Translations under genes and position numbers: made by a program
The notes under the pieces: generated by a model
Seen by the model: only the letters and a program-made list of their open reading frames with translations
What the model was told of the DNA's origin: nothing
The model's database searches: none
Part shown: piece after piece, positions 17,408 through 26,316 of the stretch
How the letters are laid out: each line of letters begins with the position of its first letter
Position numbering within the stretch: position 1 is the first letter of the stretch
Origin: Bradyrhizobium sp. WD16
GTDB lineage: Bacteria > Pseudomonadota > Alphaproteobacteria > Rhizobiales > Xanthobacteraceae
Direction: 5' to 3'
Assembly: GCF_024181725.1 (NCBI RefSeq)
Contig: NZ_CP028908.1
Span: forward strand, 5,569,501 to 5,633,500
DNA length: 64,000 nucleotides

Positions 17408-18014
17408 GGGCAAGGTCTACGTCATTGACGATGATCAGGCGATGCGGGATTCGCTGGAGTTCCTGCTCGGCTCGGCAGGATTCGACGTGATGCTGTTCGA
17501 ATCCGCCCGGCGCTTCATCGAGGACTTGCCTTTGCTCGCCTTCGGCTGCGTGGTCTCCGACGTACGCATGCCCGATGTCGACGGCATCGAACTGCTCAGG
17601 CATCTCAAGGCCGAGCGGTCGGTGCTGCCGATCATCGTGATGACCGGCCACGGCGATATCCCGCTGGCGGTCGAAGCCATGAAGCTCGGCGCCCTTGATT
17701 TCCTCGAAAAGCCCTTCGACGACGACCGGCTGATCGTCATGATCGGCTCGGCGCTGAAGCAGGGGCGCGCCCAGGCCGAGGACGACGCCCTAATCGCGGA
17801 GATTGCCGACCGAATCGCCAGCCTCAGCCCCCGCGAACGGCAGGTCATGGAGGGGCTGGTGGCCGGCCTGTCCAACAAGCAGATCGCCCGGGACTACGAC
17901 ATCAGTCCCAGGACCATCGAGGTCTATCGCGCCAATGTGATGACCAAGATGCAGGCCGGCAGCCTTTCCGAGCTGGTCCGGCTGGCGATGCGGGGCGGGC
18001 TGATCAAGGACTGA
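17400..18014 (+). CDS. fixJ: Two-component response regulator FixJ
   Basis: 204 residues: receiver domain (~5-120; acidic pair DDD near residue 10, phospho-acceptor in VVSDVRMPD, IIVMTGHGDIP, KPFDDD) and LuxR-type helix-turn-helix (~140-200; LSPRERQVMEGLVAGLSNKQ and ISPRTIEVYRANVM). Phosphorylated FixJ activates fixK in rhizobia and R. palustris. It overlaps fixL, ensuring coupled expression. A candidate FixJ site lies before fixK at 18512. Confidence 0.96.
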   Translation: MAEGKVYVIDDDQAMRDSLEFLLGSAGFDVMLFESARRFIEDLPLLAFGCVVSDVRMPDVDGIELLRHLKAERSVLPIIVMTGHGDIPLAVEAMKLGALDFLEKPFDDDRLIVMIGSALKQGRAQAEDDALIAEIADRIASLSPRERQVMEGLVAGLSNKQIARDYDISPRTIEVYRANVMTKMQAGSLSELVRLAMRGGLIKD

Positions 18015-18020
18015 CAGCAT

Positions 18021-18034
18021 TTGAGCTACGTCAA
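18021..18034. promoter_or_regulatory. FixK/FNR-like box, two mismatches
   Basis: TTGAGCTACGTCAA, 7 bases after the fixJ stop. Class II spacing puts a start near 18069. It may give FixK feedback on the receiver gene and on fixK itself; autoregulation of fixK2 is known in B. japonicum, while its presence here is inference. Confidence 0.5.
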
Positions 18035-18123
18035 GCCGATCCTGCCAAATCTTGTGTAGTTTATTTTTCATGTACAGACCTAACCAGACCACAGCCCAGG
18101 CTGTTGCGCCGCGGATTGGCAGC

Positions 18124-18513
18124 ATGCGCCCGCCAATCATCGGCGTCGTCGACGACGATCCCGGTGTCCTGGAATCGCTCGGTTTCCTTCTGGAAACCGA
18201 AGGTTTCGATGTGCGCACCTACCGTAGCGGCGCGGCCCTGCTGCGCGCTCCGGACCAGCCGCCGGTGGATTGCTTTGTCATCGACTACAAGATGTCGGGG
18301 CTCGACGGCATCACCCTCGCCAGCCGGCTGCGCGGGCGCGGCTCCGAGGCGCCTATCATCCTGATCACCGGCGACCCGGACGAGAACATCGGCCGGCGGG
18401 CCGCAGCCGCCGATATCTGCGCGGTACTGCACAAGCCGCACCTTGACGAAAGCCTGCTGGCCCATGTGCGCCGCCTGACCCGTCCAGATCCGGCCGGCGG
18501 CGACCTCCGGTAA
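18124..18513 (+). CDS. Stand-alone receiver-domain response regulator
   Basis: 129 residues from ATG 18124, which puts the start just before the first receiver strand (IIGVVDDDPGVLESLGFLLE); an ATG at 18070 would add 18 residues. It keeps the acidic pocket, the phospho-acceptor in CFVIDYKMSG and the lysine in LHKPHLDE, but has no output domain. A similar orphan receiver lies between fixJ and fixK2 in B. japonicum. It may act as a phosphate sink for FixL or a modulator of FixJ; function is inferred from position only. Confidence 0.85.
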   Translation: MRPPIIGVVDDDPGVLESLGFLLETEGFDVRTYRSGAALLRAPDQPPVDCFVIDYKMSGLDGITLASRLRGRGSEAPIILITGDPDENIGRRAAAADICAVLHKPHLDESLLAHVRRLTRPDPAGGDLR

Positions 18514-18535
18514 ACTACGTAAGGGTAACCCCTTA
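18512..18535. promoter_or_regulatory. Candidate FixJ-binding region upstream of fixK
   Basis: The sequence around CTACGTAA (18515-18522; opposite strand TTACGTAG) resembles the FixJ core (GWAMGTAR-type, 7 of 8) and continues AGGGTAACCCCTTAAG. It lies ~90 bases before the fixK start, a usual distance for phospho-FixJ activation. Confidence 0.45.
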
Positions 18536-18612
18536 AGATAAGGAGCGAAATTTCGGCAGCGGGTCGATTCCCATAAACATGAGGCCAGCAGACAGTAATC
18601 AGGAGATGGCCC

Positions 18613-19299
18613 GTGCTCGCTCCCTCAAGCATCCAGCCAACCGCCACCCACCTCGATCTTCTCACTCCGACGCCCGGTGACGAGTTCAGCGCCGTGATGG
18701 GCCACGCCGGGCTGGTGGCCAGCGAATTCTCCTACAAGAAGGACGCCGAGATCTACGGCGAGGAAGAGCCGGCGGAATACGTCTATCAGGTGGTCCGGGG
18801 CGCGGTGCGCACCTACAAGCTCCTCTCGGACGGCCGCCGCCAGATCGGTACCTTCCACCTGCCGGGCGACGTTTTCGGCCTCGAGGCCGGTCCGGTCCAC
18901 CGTCTCACGGCCGAGGCCATCATCGACACCTCCGTCCGCCTGGTGAAGCGCCGCAGCCTCGAGCACGCGGCCCTGGGCGACGTCCAGATCATGCGCGACC
19001 TGCTGCGGATGACCGCCGGCAGCCTCAAGCACGCCGAAGATCACATGCTGCTGCTCGGCCGCAAGACGGCCATGGAACGGGTGGCAGCCTTCCTGCTGGA
19101 GATGGACCGCCGCCTTGCGGTCGCCGGCATGATGGCCTTGCCGATGTGCCGCCGTGACATCGGCGATTACCTCGGCCTCACCCTCGAAACCGTGTCCCGC
19201 GCCCTGTCACAACTGCATGAGCAGGACGTGCTCGGCTTTTCCGGCGCACGACAGATTGTCCTGAGAAATCGGCAACGTCTGCGCAGCATGGACGCATGA
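18613..19299 (+). CDS. fixK: CRP/FNR-family regulator FixK (FixK2 type)
   Basis: 228 residues; GTG start with AGGAG at 18601-18605. N-terminal cyclic-nucleotide-like beta barrel (~35-125, GAVRTYKLLSDGRRQIGTFHLPGD) and C-terminal helix-turn-helix (~175-215, RRDIGDYLGLTLETVSRALSQL). It lacks the N-terminal cysteine cluster of FNR, as FixK proteins do, but has one cysteine at ~179 (PMCRRDI) matching Cys183 of B. japonicum FixK2, whose oxidation blocks DNA binding. It should bind the TTGAT-N4-ATCAA boxes seen across the window. Placed after fixLJ, matching the FixLJ-to-FixK cascade. Confidence 0.95.
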   Translation: MLAPSSIQPTATHLDLLTPTPGDEFSAVMGHAGLVASEFSYKKDAEIYGEEEPAEYVYQVVRGAVRTYKLLSDGRRQIGTFHLPGDVFGLEAGPVHRLTAEAIIDTSVRLVKRRSLEHAALGDVQIMRDLLRMTAGSLKHAEDHMLLLGRKTAMERVAAFLLEMDRRLAVAGMMALPMCRRDIGDYLGLTLETVSRALSQLHEQDVLGFSGARQIVLRNRQRLRSMDA

Positions 19300-19355
19300 C
19301 CGCGCAGCAGTTTAACACGCAGTTTAATTGACGCCTTTCCTCCCGCGAGACTACA

Positions 19356-19388
19356 CCCAGCTTAGAACAGTTCTAAACTGGGTTTTTT
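19356..19388 (+). terminator. Perfect inverted repeat with T-run: terminator of fixK and/or Irr-like operator
   Basis: Stem CCCAGcTTAGAAC / GTTCTAAaCTGGG around a single central A, followed by six Ts: a textbook terminator for fixK. The inner part (19361-19377, cTTAGAAcagTTCTAAa) also matches the Irr iron-control element pattern TTTAGAA-N3-TTCTAAA of Rhizobiales. It ends 4 bases before the next start codon. Confidence 0.6.
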
Positions 19389-19391
19389 CTG

Positions 19392-20294
19392 GTGAATGTC
19401 TCCGACACAAGTCCTTCCGCCACCTCGCCGGCTCGTCACCCGCGAGGCAGAGCTCTTGAAGCCGCCTCTGCTGCGGCTGTCATCGCCATCCTCGGCGCCT
19501 GGGCGTCCCCGGCCCGCGCCATCGACGAGATCCAGGTCTACAATGCCGCCATCGTGGCGCCCGGGCAGTTCGCCATCCAGCAGCACTACAATTACGTGGG
19601 CATCGGCCAGAAGGATCCTCCCTTTCCGGGCGGATTTCCCTCGAACCACAGCCTCAACGGAACGCCGGAATTCGCCTATGGTCTGACCGACTGGTGGGAG
19701 GTCGGGCTCTACCTGCCGTTCGCGGTGCAGGACGACCGCTTCCTGTCGGACACTTTCAAGGTCCGCACCCTGTTCGTCACGCCGCAGGCCGACAAGCGCA
19801 CCTTCTTCTACGGCGTGAATTTCGAGTTCGGCCTCACATCGCCGCCATTCTCACAGTCGCGTTTCGAGGTCGAGGTCAGACCGATCTTCGGATATCGCAA
19901 GGACGGCTGGGAATTCATCGTCAACCCGATCGTCGACGCGAGCTTCGGCAGGTTCGGCACGTTGGATTTTGCCCCGGCCGCGCGCGTCGCCCGTCTGCTC
20001 GACCACGACGTCGCCCTGGGCCTCGAATACTACGCCGACTTCGGCGAGATCGGAAATTTCGGCAAGCTCGCCGACCAGCAGCACACGCTGTTCGCGGTCA
20101 CGGATTTCAAGCTGGGCGAATTCGATATCGATCTCGGCATCGGCTATGGCCTGACCCGGGCCTCCGATCGCCTGGTAGCCAAGACCATCATCAGTTACGC
20201 CTTCCCGCCGCCCGACGGTTCAGCCGACGAGTACGGTCCGATCGCGCCGGTCAATCCGATGTCGCACACCGCGCTGCACGGCTTTCAGCCGTAA
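19392..20294 (+). CDS. Outer-membrane beta-barrel protein, transporter/porin-like
   Basis: 300 residues with GTG start at 19392. A signal peptide occupies ~18-43 (AAVIAILGAWASPARA, cleaved before IDEIQVY). The mature part is rich in alternating aromatic/hydrophobic strands (FAYGLTDWWEVGLYLPFAV, RTFFYGVNFEFGL, GLEYYADFGEIG), typical of a 12-strand-like barrel related to MetA-pathway phenol/outer-membrane transporters. Substrate unknown. The palindrome immediately upstream resembles an Irr box, so iron or heme status may regulate it; sitting beside hemA fits that idea. Convergent with hemA, 6 bases apart. Confidence 0.72.
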   Translation: MNVSDTSPSATSPARHPRGRALEAASAAAVIAILGAWASPARAIDEIQVYNAAIVAPGQFAIQQHYNYVGIGQKDPPFPGGFPSNHSLNGTPEFAYGLTDWWEVGLYLPFAVQDDRFLSDTFKVRTLFVTPQADKRTFFYGVNFEFGLTSPPFSQSRFEVEVRPIFGYRKDGWEFIVNPIVDASFGRFGTLDFAPAARVARLLDHDVALGLEYYADFGEIGNFGKLADQQHTLFAVTDFKLGEFDIDLGIGYGLTRASDRLVAKTIISYAFPPPDGSADEYGPIAPVNPMSHTALHGFQP

Positions 20295-20300
20295 CGATCC

Positions 20301-21623
20301 TCAAACCGGCGGCGTCCGGCGCAACCCGAAACGCTCCCAGGCCTCGAACAGCGCATTGCAGAGCTTGTCGAGATCGGCGTCGCTGTGCAGCGGCGTCGGC
20401 GTGATCCGCAGCCGCTCGGTGCCGCGCGACACCGTCGGATAGTTGATCGGCTGAATATAGATGCCGTGGCTGTTGAGGAGGAAATCGCTCACCGCCTTGC
20501 AGGTCTCGGCGTCGCCGATCAGCACCGGAACGATGTGGGACGGATTGCGAATCTGCGGCAGCCCCATGGCATCAAGACGACGCTTGAGCAGCATCGCGCG
20601 GTCCTGATGCCGCAACCGTTCAGCATTCGAGGCCTTGAGATGACGGATCGCCGCGCTCGCCGCAGCGCAGACCGGCGGCGGCAGCGCCGTGGTGAAGATG
20701 AAACCGGGTGCGTAGGACCGCAGCGCGTCGATCACCGTGGCCGAGGCGGCGACATAGCCGCCGAGACAGCCGAAGGCCTTGGCGAGGGTCCCTTCAATCA
20801 CGTCGATGCGATGGGCGACGCCGAGCTGCTCGCTGATGCCCCCGCCGCGGGGCCCATACATGCCGACGGCATGAACCTCGTCGCAATAGGTCATGGCGCC
20901 GTAGCGCTCCGCGAGATCGCAGATCTCGGCGATCGGGGCGACATCGCCGTCCATCGAATAGAGGCTCTCGAAAACGATCAGCTTGGGGCGCCGGCGGCCG
21001 GCGGCATTCAGCAACTCCTCGAGATGAGCGACATCGTTGTGGCGGAAGATGCGCTTCTCGCAATTGGACTGATGCACGCCCTCGATCATCGAATTGTGAT
21101 TGAGAGCGTCGGAAAAGATCAGGCAGTCCGGAATGAGCTTGGCGAGGGTCGAGATCCCGGCCTGGTTGGAGACGTAGCCCGAGGTGAAGACCAATGCCGC
21201 CTGCTTGCCGTGGAGATCGGCGAGATCGGCCTCCAGCTCGACCAGCGGATGATTGGTGCCCGCGATGTTGCGCGTGCCGCCGGCGCCCGTCCCCATGCGC
21301 GAGGTGGTCTCGACCATGGCGCGAAGCACCTGCGGATGCTGGCTCATGCCGAGATAGTCGTTGGAGCACCACAGCACGATATCGCGCTTGCCGTCGGGGG
21401 CGTGCCAGATGGCGTGGGGAAAGCGGCCGGCCTGCCGCTCGATATCGGCGAAGACACGATAGCGCCGTTCTGCGTGCAACCGATCCAGCGCGCCCTGAAG
21501 CAGCGTCTCGTAATCGGGGGGGGACAGCTGTTGGCGGACGATGTCGCAGAACCGCTCCGGTTCCTCGACGGCCAGGTCCGGATGCAGATTATGAACCGTC
21601 GCGCTCTGTGCCGTCATCGTCAT
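20301..21623 (-). CDS. hemA: 5-aminolevulinate synthase
   Basis: 440 residues; PLP enzyme joining glycine and succinyl-CoA to 5-aminolevulinate, first step of heme and bacteriochlorophyll synthesis (C4 pathway of alphaproteobacteria). Motifs: [41 protein letters not shown] and the PLP lysine in [14 protein letters not shown]. The ATG at 21623 is preferred because a FixK box lies 58-71 bases upstream; longer frames read through it. Micro-oxic control of hemA fits the heme demand of the neighbouring cbb3 oxidase. A second hemA elsewhere is common in this group. Confidence 0.96.
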   Translation of the reverse strand: MTMTAQSATVHNLHPDLAVEEPERFCDIVRQQLSPPDYETLLQGALDRLHAERRYRVFADIERQAGRFPHAIWHAPDGKRDIVLWCSNDYLGMSQHPQVLRAMVETTSRMGTGAGGTRNIAGTNHPLVELEADLADLHGKQAALVFTSGYVSNQAGISTLAKLIPDCLIFSDALNHNSMIEGVHQSNCEKRIFRHNDVAHLEELLNAAGRRRPKLIVFESLYSMDGDVAPIAEICDLAERYGAMTYCDEVHAVGMYGPRGGGISEQLGVAHRIDVIEGTLAKAFGCLGGYVAASATVIDALRSYAPGFIFTTALPPPVCAAASAAIRHLKASNAERLRHQDRAMLLKRRLDAMGLPQIRNPSHIVPVLIGDAETCKAVSDFLLNSHGIYIQPINYPTVSRGTERLRITPTPLHSDADLDKLCNALFEAWERFGLRRTPPV

Positions 21624-21680
21624 CCCGCTGAGATCAAATGCAGTCGAGCGGCGAACATGCGCTCTATGAGAAATCCTTCG

Positions 21681-21694
21681 TTGACCCAGATCAA
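21681..21694. promoter_or_regulatory. FixK/FNR box, one mismatch (hemA)
   Basis: TTGACCCAGATCAA. Class II spacing gives a transcript start near 21646, 23 bases before hemA. Confidence 0.78.
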
Positions 21695-21820
21695 TCGCAA
21701 GCCCCGGCAAGGTCACGCCGACGACAATGGCAAGCACCGCCTCCCGGCGGACGGCAGACGCCGACGGCGCGACCACGCTTGGGCCGGCCCGCCGGGACCC
21801 TTGATGGCTGGCCGGATGCC

Positions 21821-21991
21821 CTACTGGCCCGGTTGCTGCTGCCCGGGCGACGGCTCATCGTCCGCGATGGCCCGCCAGGCGGCACCATCGAGGTCTTCGT
21901 ACTGGCCGTTGCGCAGCGACCACAAGAAGCCGGCCAGCCCGGCGAAACCGAGCAAGAGGGCCAGCGGCACGAGATAGATCAGGACTTCCAT
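21821..21991 (-). CDS. fixS: cbb3 oxidase maturation protein CcoS/FixS
   Basis: 56-residue protein with one transmembrane helix ([19 protein letters not shown]) and the CcoS hallmark [16 protein letters not shown] right after it. CcoS is needed for inserting heme and copper into CcoN. ATG at 21991 with GGAGG upstream. It follows fixI by 3 bases and completes fixGHIS. Confidence 0.93.
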   Translation of the reverse strand: MEVLIYLVPLALLLGFAGLAGFLWSLRNGQYEDLDGAAWRAIADDEPSPGQQQPGQ

Positions 21992-21994
21992 GGA

Positions 21995-24184
21995 TCAAGC
22001 CTCCGTGCCGGCACTACGGCCACGCAACGCGTTCATGATCACCAGGATCGATGAACCGCTCATCGCTGCGGCCGCGATCAGCGGGGTCGCCAGCCCGGCG
22101 ATGGCGATCGGCACGGCGATGACGTTATAGCCGATTGCCAGCCCAAGGTTCTGCCGCATCAGGCCGACAGCCTTGCGCGAAAAATCGACCGCTTTGAGGA
22201 CCGGCGACAGATCCTTGCCGAGAAAGACCAGATCGGCCGCCGCCTGGCTCAAATGGGTGGCGCTGATCGGCGACATCGAGACGCTGGCCGCGGCCAGCGA
22301 AGGCGCGTCGTTGAGACCATCGCCGACCATCATGACGTGATGGCCCTGGCGCTTGAGTTCCTCGATCCGGGCAATCTTCTCGGCAGGATTGACGCCCGCA
22401 CGCCAGGTATCGACGCCGAGGGCGGTCGCCGCCTGGCGCACCGCCGGCTCGCGGTCGCCTGACAGGATTTCGACGGCGATGCCGCGCTCACGTAGCCTGG
22501 CCACGACTTTGGCGGCATCCTCGCGCAACCGCTGGCGCACCGCGAAGACCTGGTGCACCTCGCCATGGCGGAAGGCGACGACGGAAACCTCAGGGTCGGT
22601 TGCGAGCAGCTGGCGCGCCGCCGCTTCGGCATCGCAGAACGCCGGGCTGCCGAGCCGGGCCTCGATGCCATCGACCACGCCGCGCACGCCCCGGCCCGGC
22701 TCCTCGACAATGTCCGGCAACGGCAGCTTGGCTCCCGCGGCCTGGGCGACGGCGGCGGCCACCGGGTGATGGCTGGCGAGGGCCAGGCGGCCAGCCAGTG
22801 CCACCACGCCATCCGGAATGGCGTCGCGGTTGACCACATCGAGGTCCGGCAGCGTGAGAGTGCCGGTCTTGTCGAAGACGATGGTGTCCACCGCGGCGAC
22901 CCGCTCGATCGCGTCACCGGAGTTCAGCAGCACGCCGGCCCGGAACATGGCGCCCGCCGCGACGGTCTGCACCGCGGGAATGGCAAGACCGAGCGCGCAG
23001 GGACAGGTGATGATCAGCACCGCGATGGCGGTCACCGTCGCGTCGTGCCAGTTGGCGCCGGCCAGCGCCCAGCCCACCAGGGTCATCAGCGCCGTGGCAT
23101 GAACCACCGGCGCATAGAGCCGCGACGCCCGGTCTGCGAGCCGCACATAGCGCGAGCGGGCCTGCAGGGCGTTGTCGAGCAGGCGGCTGATCTCGTCGAG
23201 CAGCGTGCCTTCGGAGGCGGCCGCGACACGCACCCGCAACGTGCCCGACACGTTCAGCGTGCCGGCGTAGACCTGGGTCCCCGGCCCCGCCGCCACATGG
23301 GCGGTTTCGCCGGTGATCAGGCTCTGGTCGATCTCGGAGCGGCCCTCGACCACGGAGCCATCGATGGCGCAGCGCTCGCCAGGCCGCAGCAGCACCAGGT
23401 CGCCGGCATTGATCGCCGCGACCGGAACTTCGCGAATCTCTTCCGGCGAGACGAACTTGGTCGCGGTCTCCGCCTTCAGAGCGGCAAGATTGCCGGCCAC
23501 CGCGCGGGTGCGACGGCGCATATTCTGGTCGAGAAAGCGCCCTGCCAACAGGAAGGTCAGCAACATGATCGCCGCGTCGAAATAGGCGTGCTCGGCGTGA
23601 TTGATGGTTTCCACCACCGACATGCCGAGCGCCAGCACCACGCCGATGCTGATCGGCACGTCCATATTGACGCTGCGCGCCCGCAGCGCCGTGAAGGCCG
23701 AGCGGAAGAATGGCTGGCCGGCATAGGCCGCCGCCGGCAGCGCGATCAGCGCCGACAGCCAGTGGAAGAAATCGCGCTGCTCCGGCAGCATGTCGGTGAC
23801 GTTGCCCGACCAGACCGGGACCGACAACATCATCACGTTCATCGTGGCGAAAGCCGCCACCCCGAGACAACGCAGCAGGAAACGCGTCTGCTGCACCTCG
23901 GCAAGCTCGGCGCGCACGGGCTCGTAGGGATAGGCCTTGTAACCGAGCTCGGCGAGACGATCGATCAGGCCGGCCGGGTCCACCGCCCCTGCCCGCCATT
24001 CCACTGCGACGCGCCGGTCCGTCAGGTTGACCCGCGCCAGCGTCACGTCAGGCAGCGCGGAGAGGCCACGCTCGATCTTGGTCATGCAGCCGGCGCAGGT
24101 GACACCCTCGACCGCGAGGTCGAGATGCGCGAGGCCCGAGCCCATGTCCTTGACGTAATGGGAATAGTCCCGCGTGACCTGCAT
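21995..24184 (-). CDS. fixI: Copper P1B-type ATPase CcoI/FixI
   Basis: 729 residues. N-terminal HMA domain (~20-85, GVTCAGCMTKIERGL), eight-helix P1B core, actuator motif TGE (SLITGETAHV), metal-binding CPC in ITCPCALGLAIP, phosphorylation DKTGTLTLP and hinge GDGLNDAPSLAAA. FixI-type ATPases export Cu(I) slowly to the periplasm to supply the CuB site of cbb3 oxidase, distinct from detoxifying CopA. Third gene of fixG-H-I-S; a 25-base gap follows fixH. Confidence 0.95.
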   Translation of the reverse strand: MQVTRDYSHYVKDMGSGLAHLDLAVEGVTCAGCMTKIERGLSALPDVTLARVNLTDRRVAVEWRAGAVDPAGLIDRLAELGYKAYPYEPVRAELAEVQQTRFLLRCLGVAAFATMNVMMLSVPVWSGNVTDMLPEQRDFFHWLSALIALPAAAYAGQPFFRSAFTALRARSVNMDVPISIGVVLALGMSVVETINHAEHAYFDAAIMLLTFLLAGRFLDQNMRRRTRAVAGNLAALKAETATKFVSPEEIREVPVAAINAGDLVLLRPGERCAIDGSVVEGRSEIDQSLITGETAHVAAGPGTQVYAGTLNVSGTLRVRVAAASEGTLLDEISRLLDNALQARSRYVRLADRASRLYAPVVHATALMTLVGWALAGANWHDATVTAIAVLIITCPCALGLAIPAVQTVAAGAMFRAGVLLNSGDAIERVAAVDTIVFDKTGTLTLPDLDVVNRDAIPDGVVALAGRLALASHHPVAAAVAQAAGAKLPLPDIVEEPGRGVRGVVDGIEARLGSPAFCDAEAAARQLLATDPEVSVVAFRHGEVHQVFAVRQRLREDAAKVVARLRERGIAVEILSGDREPAVRQAATALGVDTWRAGVNPAEKIARIEELKRQGHHVMMVGDGLNDAPSLAAASVSMSPISATHLSQAAADLVFLGKDLSPVLKAVDFSRKAVGLMRQNLGLAIGYNVIAVPIAIAGLATPLIAAAAMSGSSILVIMNALRGRSAGTEA

Positions 24185-24209
24185 GGGCCGCCGATTCAGT
24201 TGACTTCAT

Positions 24210-24710
24210 TCAGTTCAGGATGACGCGATTCTTCGACAGAAAGACCCGCTTGCCCGCCGCATCTGCTTCCAGCACGAGATCCCACTGACCCGGCGCCACT
24301 TCGGCGACGTTGGCGCGATAGATGCCGGCTTCGCGCTCGGCGAGCTCGAGAACCTTGTCCTCGCGCTTGTCGGCGGGGCGCTCCAGCCGTCCGGAAAACG
24401 CGACGCCGGCGACCGGTTGCCCGTCGTGGTCGTGCGCCTCGATCCGCAGCGCCGCCATGCCGTCCGGGCGGCGCTCGATCTTCGCATCGACCTTCCAGGC
24501 GCGCTGGGCCTGCTCGTGCGCCGCCTTGATTTCGTCCTTGTAGGACAGGCTCGCGGCATAAGCGCTGTCGACCTCGGTGCCCGGCAGCGTACGCACGGCC
24601 AGATCCATCATGACGACATTGACGCCGATGACGACGGCGAAGAAGGCGACCGTGGTCACCAGGACGAAGCGTCCGGTGATCGGTTTCGGGGCGCGTTCGG
24701 TTTTGCTCAT
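24210..24710 (-). CDS. fixH: FixH family cbb3 assembly protein
   Basis: 166 residues from ATG 24710. One N-terminal membrane helix (~12-35, GRFVLVTTVAFFAVVIGVNVVM), then a periplasmic domain with the FixH motif SLSYKDEIKAAHEQAQR and a strand-rich remainder (EAGIYRANVAEVAPGQWDL). FixH works with FixG/FixI in cbb3 assembly; its exact biochemical role is unsettled. Starts 10 bases after fixG. Confidence 0.92.
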   Translation of the reverse strand: MSKTERAPKPITGRFVLVTTVAFFAVVIGVNVVMMDLAVRTLPGTEVDSAYAASLSYKDEIKAAHEQAQRAWKVDAKIERRPDGMAALRIEAHDHDGQPVAGVAFSGRLERPADKREDKVLELAEREAGIYRANVAEVAPGQWDLVLEADAAGKRVFLSKNRVILN

Positions 24711-24720
24711 GACGTCGCTC

Positions 24721-26190
24721 TCACGGGGTGACGAAATTGTCTCGGGCGGTGGCGATCTCGCCGCTACCCACGTCGGTGATGCGGAAGATGACCGGGCTCG
24801 ACGCATCGAGGCGGATATCCGGCTCGGCGGTCAGCAGCACCCGCAACTCCTCCGTCTGATCCTTGCCGATCACGACGGAGGGCCGGTCCGAACCGTTGCT
24901 GTCATTGCCGATCACATGCACTTTCAGCCCGGGAATGCCGTCGACGCCGACCGTCACGGTGCGTTCGGTGCTGTGCTTGTTGAGCAGCCGCACCGTATAG
25001 GCATTGCGCACCGCGCCATCGCTGAGCCGGACAGCCACCGGATTGCGGTCATGCAGCACATTGACGTCGAGGAGATGCCGCGTCAGCAGCGCGTACAGCA
25101 TGACCGCGCCGACGCCGGCAATCAGGGCCACATAGGCGATCGTGCGCGGGCGCACCGGCCGATAGATCTCCGGCTGACCTGCCATCCGGCGCTGGATGTT
25201 GATATCGTTGTCATAGCCGATCAGCCGGTTGGGCCGGCCGATCTTCTCCATCACGCTGTCACAGGCGTCGATGCACAGGCCGCACTGGATGCAATCGAGC
25301 TGCGGCCCGTTGCGGATGTCGATGCCGGTCGGACACACCGCGATGCACTGGCGGCAGTCGACGCAATCGCCGACCCGCTCGCCCAAAGCGCGCAGCTCCG
25401 CGGCCTTCTTCAGCGAGGTGCGCTTCTCGCCGCGGTCATATTTGTAGGTGACGTTGAGCGCCCATTCATCGGTCAGAGCCGCCTGGATGCGCGGCCACGG
25501 ACACATGTAGACGCAGACCTGCTCGCGCATGAAGCCGGCCAGCACGTAGGTCGTGAAGGTCAGGATGCCGATCCAGATGTAGGCCAGCACCGGCGCCTGG
25601 AACGTCAGGAGTTCGCGCACCAGGGTCGGCGCGTCGTCGAAATAGAGAACCCAGGCACCGCCGGTCCACCAGGCAATCATCAACCAGATCGAATGCTTCG
25701 CGGTGACCTCGTACATGCGCTGGAGCGTGACGCCGCCATCGGCCGCCTTGGCGGCCTTGCGCATGCGCTCGCGCCGGTCGCCCTCGATGAGACGCTCGAC
25801 CGCGTAATAGAGGTCCGTCCACACCGTCTGCGGGCAGAGGTAGCCGCACCAGATACGTCCTCCCAGCGCGTTCATCAGGAACAGCGACAGAGAGGCAAGG
25901 ATCAGCAGGCCGGTAAAATAGTAGACTTCCTGCGGCCACAGCTCGATGAAGAAGAAATAGAACCGGCGGTTGGGCAGATCGATCAGAACGGCCTGATTGG
26001 GGGCGCCGATCCCACGATCCCAACGCACGAAGGGCAACAGGTAATATATGCCCAGGCAGACGGCCATCAGCCGCCATTTGATGCTGCGAAATGTGCCGGA
26101 AACGCTTTGCGGATAGACCTGCTTGCGCGCCGCATAGAGCGGCGCTTCGGTCGCTTTTTCCAGTTCGCTGGGACGTGTGAGCTTGTTCAT
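24721..26190 (-). CDS. fixG: Polyferredoxin-like cbb3 assembly protein FixG/CcoG
   Basis: 489 residues. Several membrane helices (~38-60, 85-105, 160-180, 195-215, 340-365), two [4Fe-4S] cysteine sets (CVDCRQCIAVCP and CIQCGLCIDACD, ~255-300), and a C-terminal immunoglobulin-like periplasmic domain. CcoG reduces Cu(II) to Cu(I) for the oxidase copper pathway. First gene of fixGHIS with its own FixK box at 26267. Confidence 0.95.
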   Translation of the reverse strand: MNKLTRPSELEKATEAPLYAARKQVYPQSVSGTFRSIKWRLMAVCLGIYYLLPFVRWDRGIGAPNQAVLIDLPNRRFYFFFIELWPQEVYYFTGLLILASLSLFLMNALGGRIWCGYLCPQTVWTDLYYAVERLIEGDRRERMRKAAKAADGGVTLQRMYEVTAKHSIWLMIAWWTGGAWVLYFDDAPTLVRELLTFQAPVLAYIWIGILTFTTYVLAGFMREQVCVYMCPWPRIQAALTDEWALNVTYKYDRGEKRTSLKKAAELRALGERVGDCVDCRQCIAVCPTGIDIRNGPQLDCIQCGLCIDACDSVMEKIGRPNRLIGYDNDINIQRRMAGQPEIYRPVRPRTIAYVALIAGVGAVMLYALLTRHLLDVNVLHDRNPVAVRLSDGAVRNAYTVRLLNKHSTERTVTVGVDGIPGLKVHVIGNDSNGSDRPSVVIGKDQTEELRVLLTAEPDIRLDASSPVIFRITDVGSGEIATARDNFVTP

Positions 26191-26266
26191 CAGAATGTCA
26201 GGGGGTCCGGTTCCACGGCTTGTTTGGCGGCTATTTACACCATGTGCTGCGGAATCGAACCCCTTA

Positions 26267-26280
26267 TTGATTCAACTCAA
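26267..26280. promoter_or_regulatory. FixK/FNR box, one mismatch (fixGHIS)
   Basis: TTGATTCAACTCAA between fixP and fixG. Class II spacing predicts a start near 26232, ~42 bases before the fixG ATG. Confidence 0.78.
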
Positions 26281-26316
26281 CCAAGGAGCATTTTGTTGCA
26301 CGCCCAGCCCCTGCTC

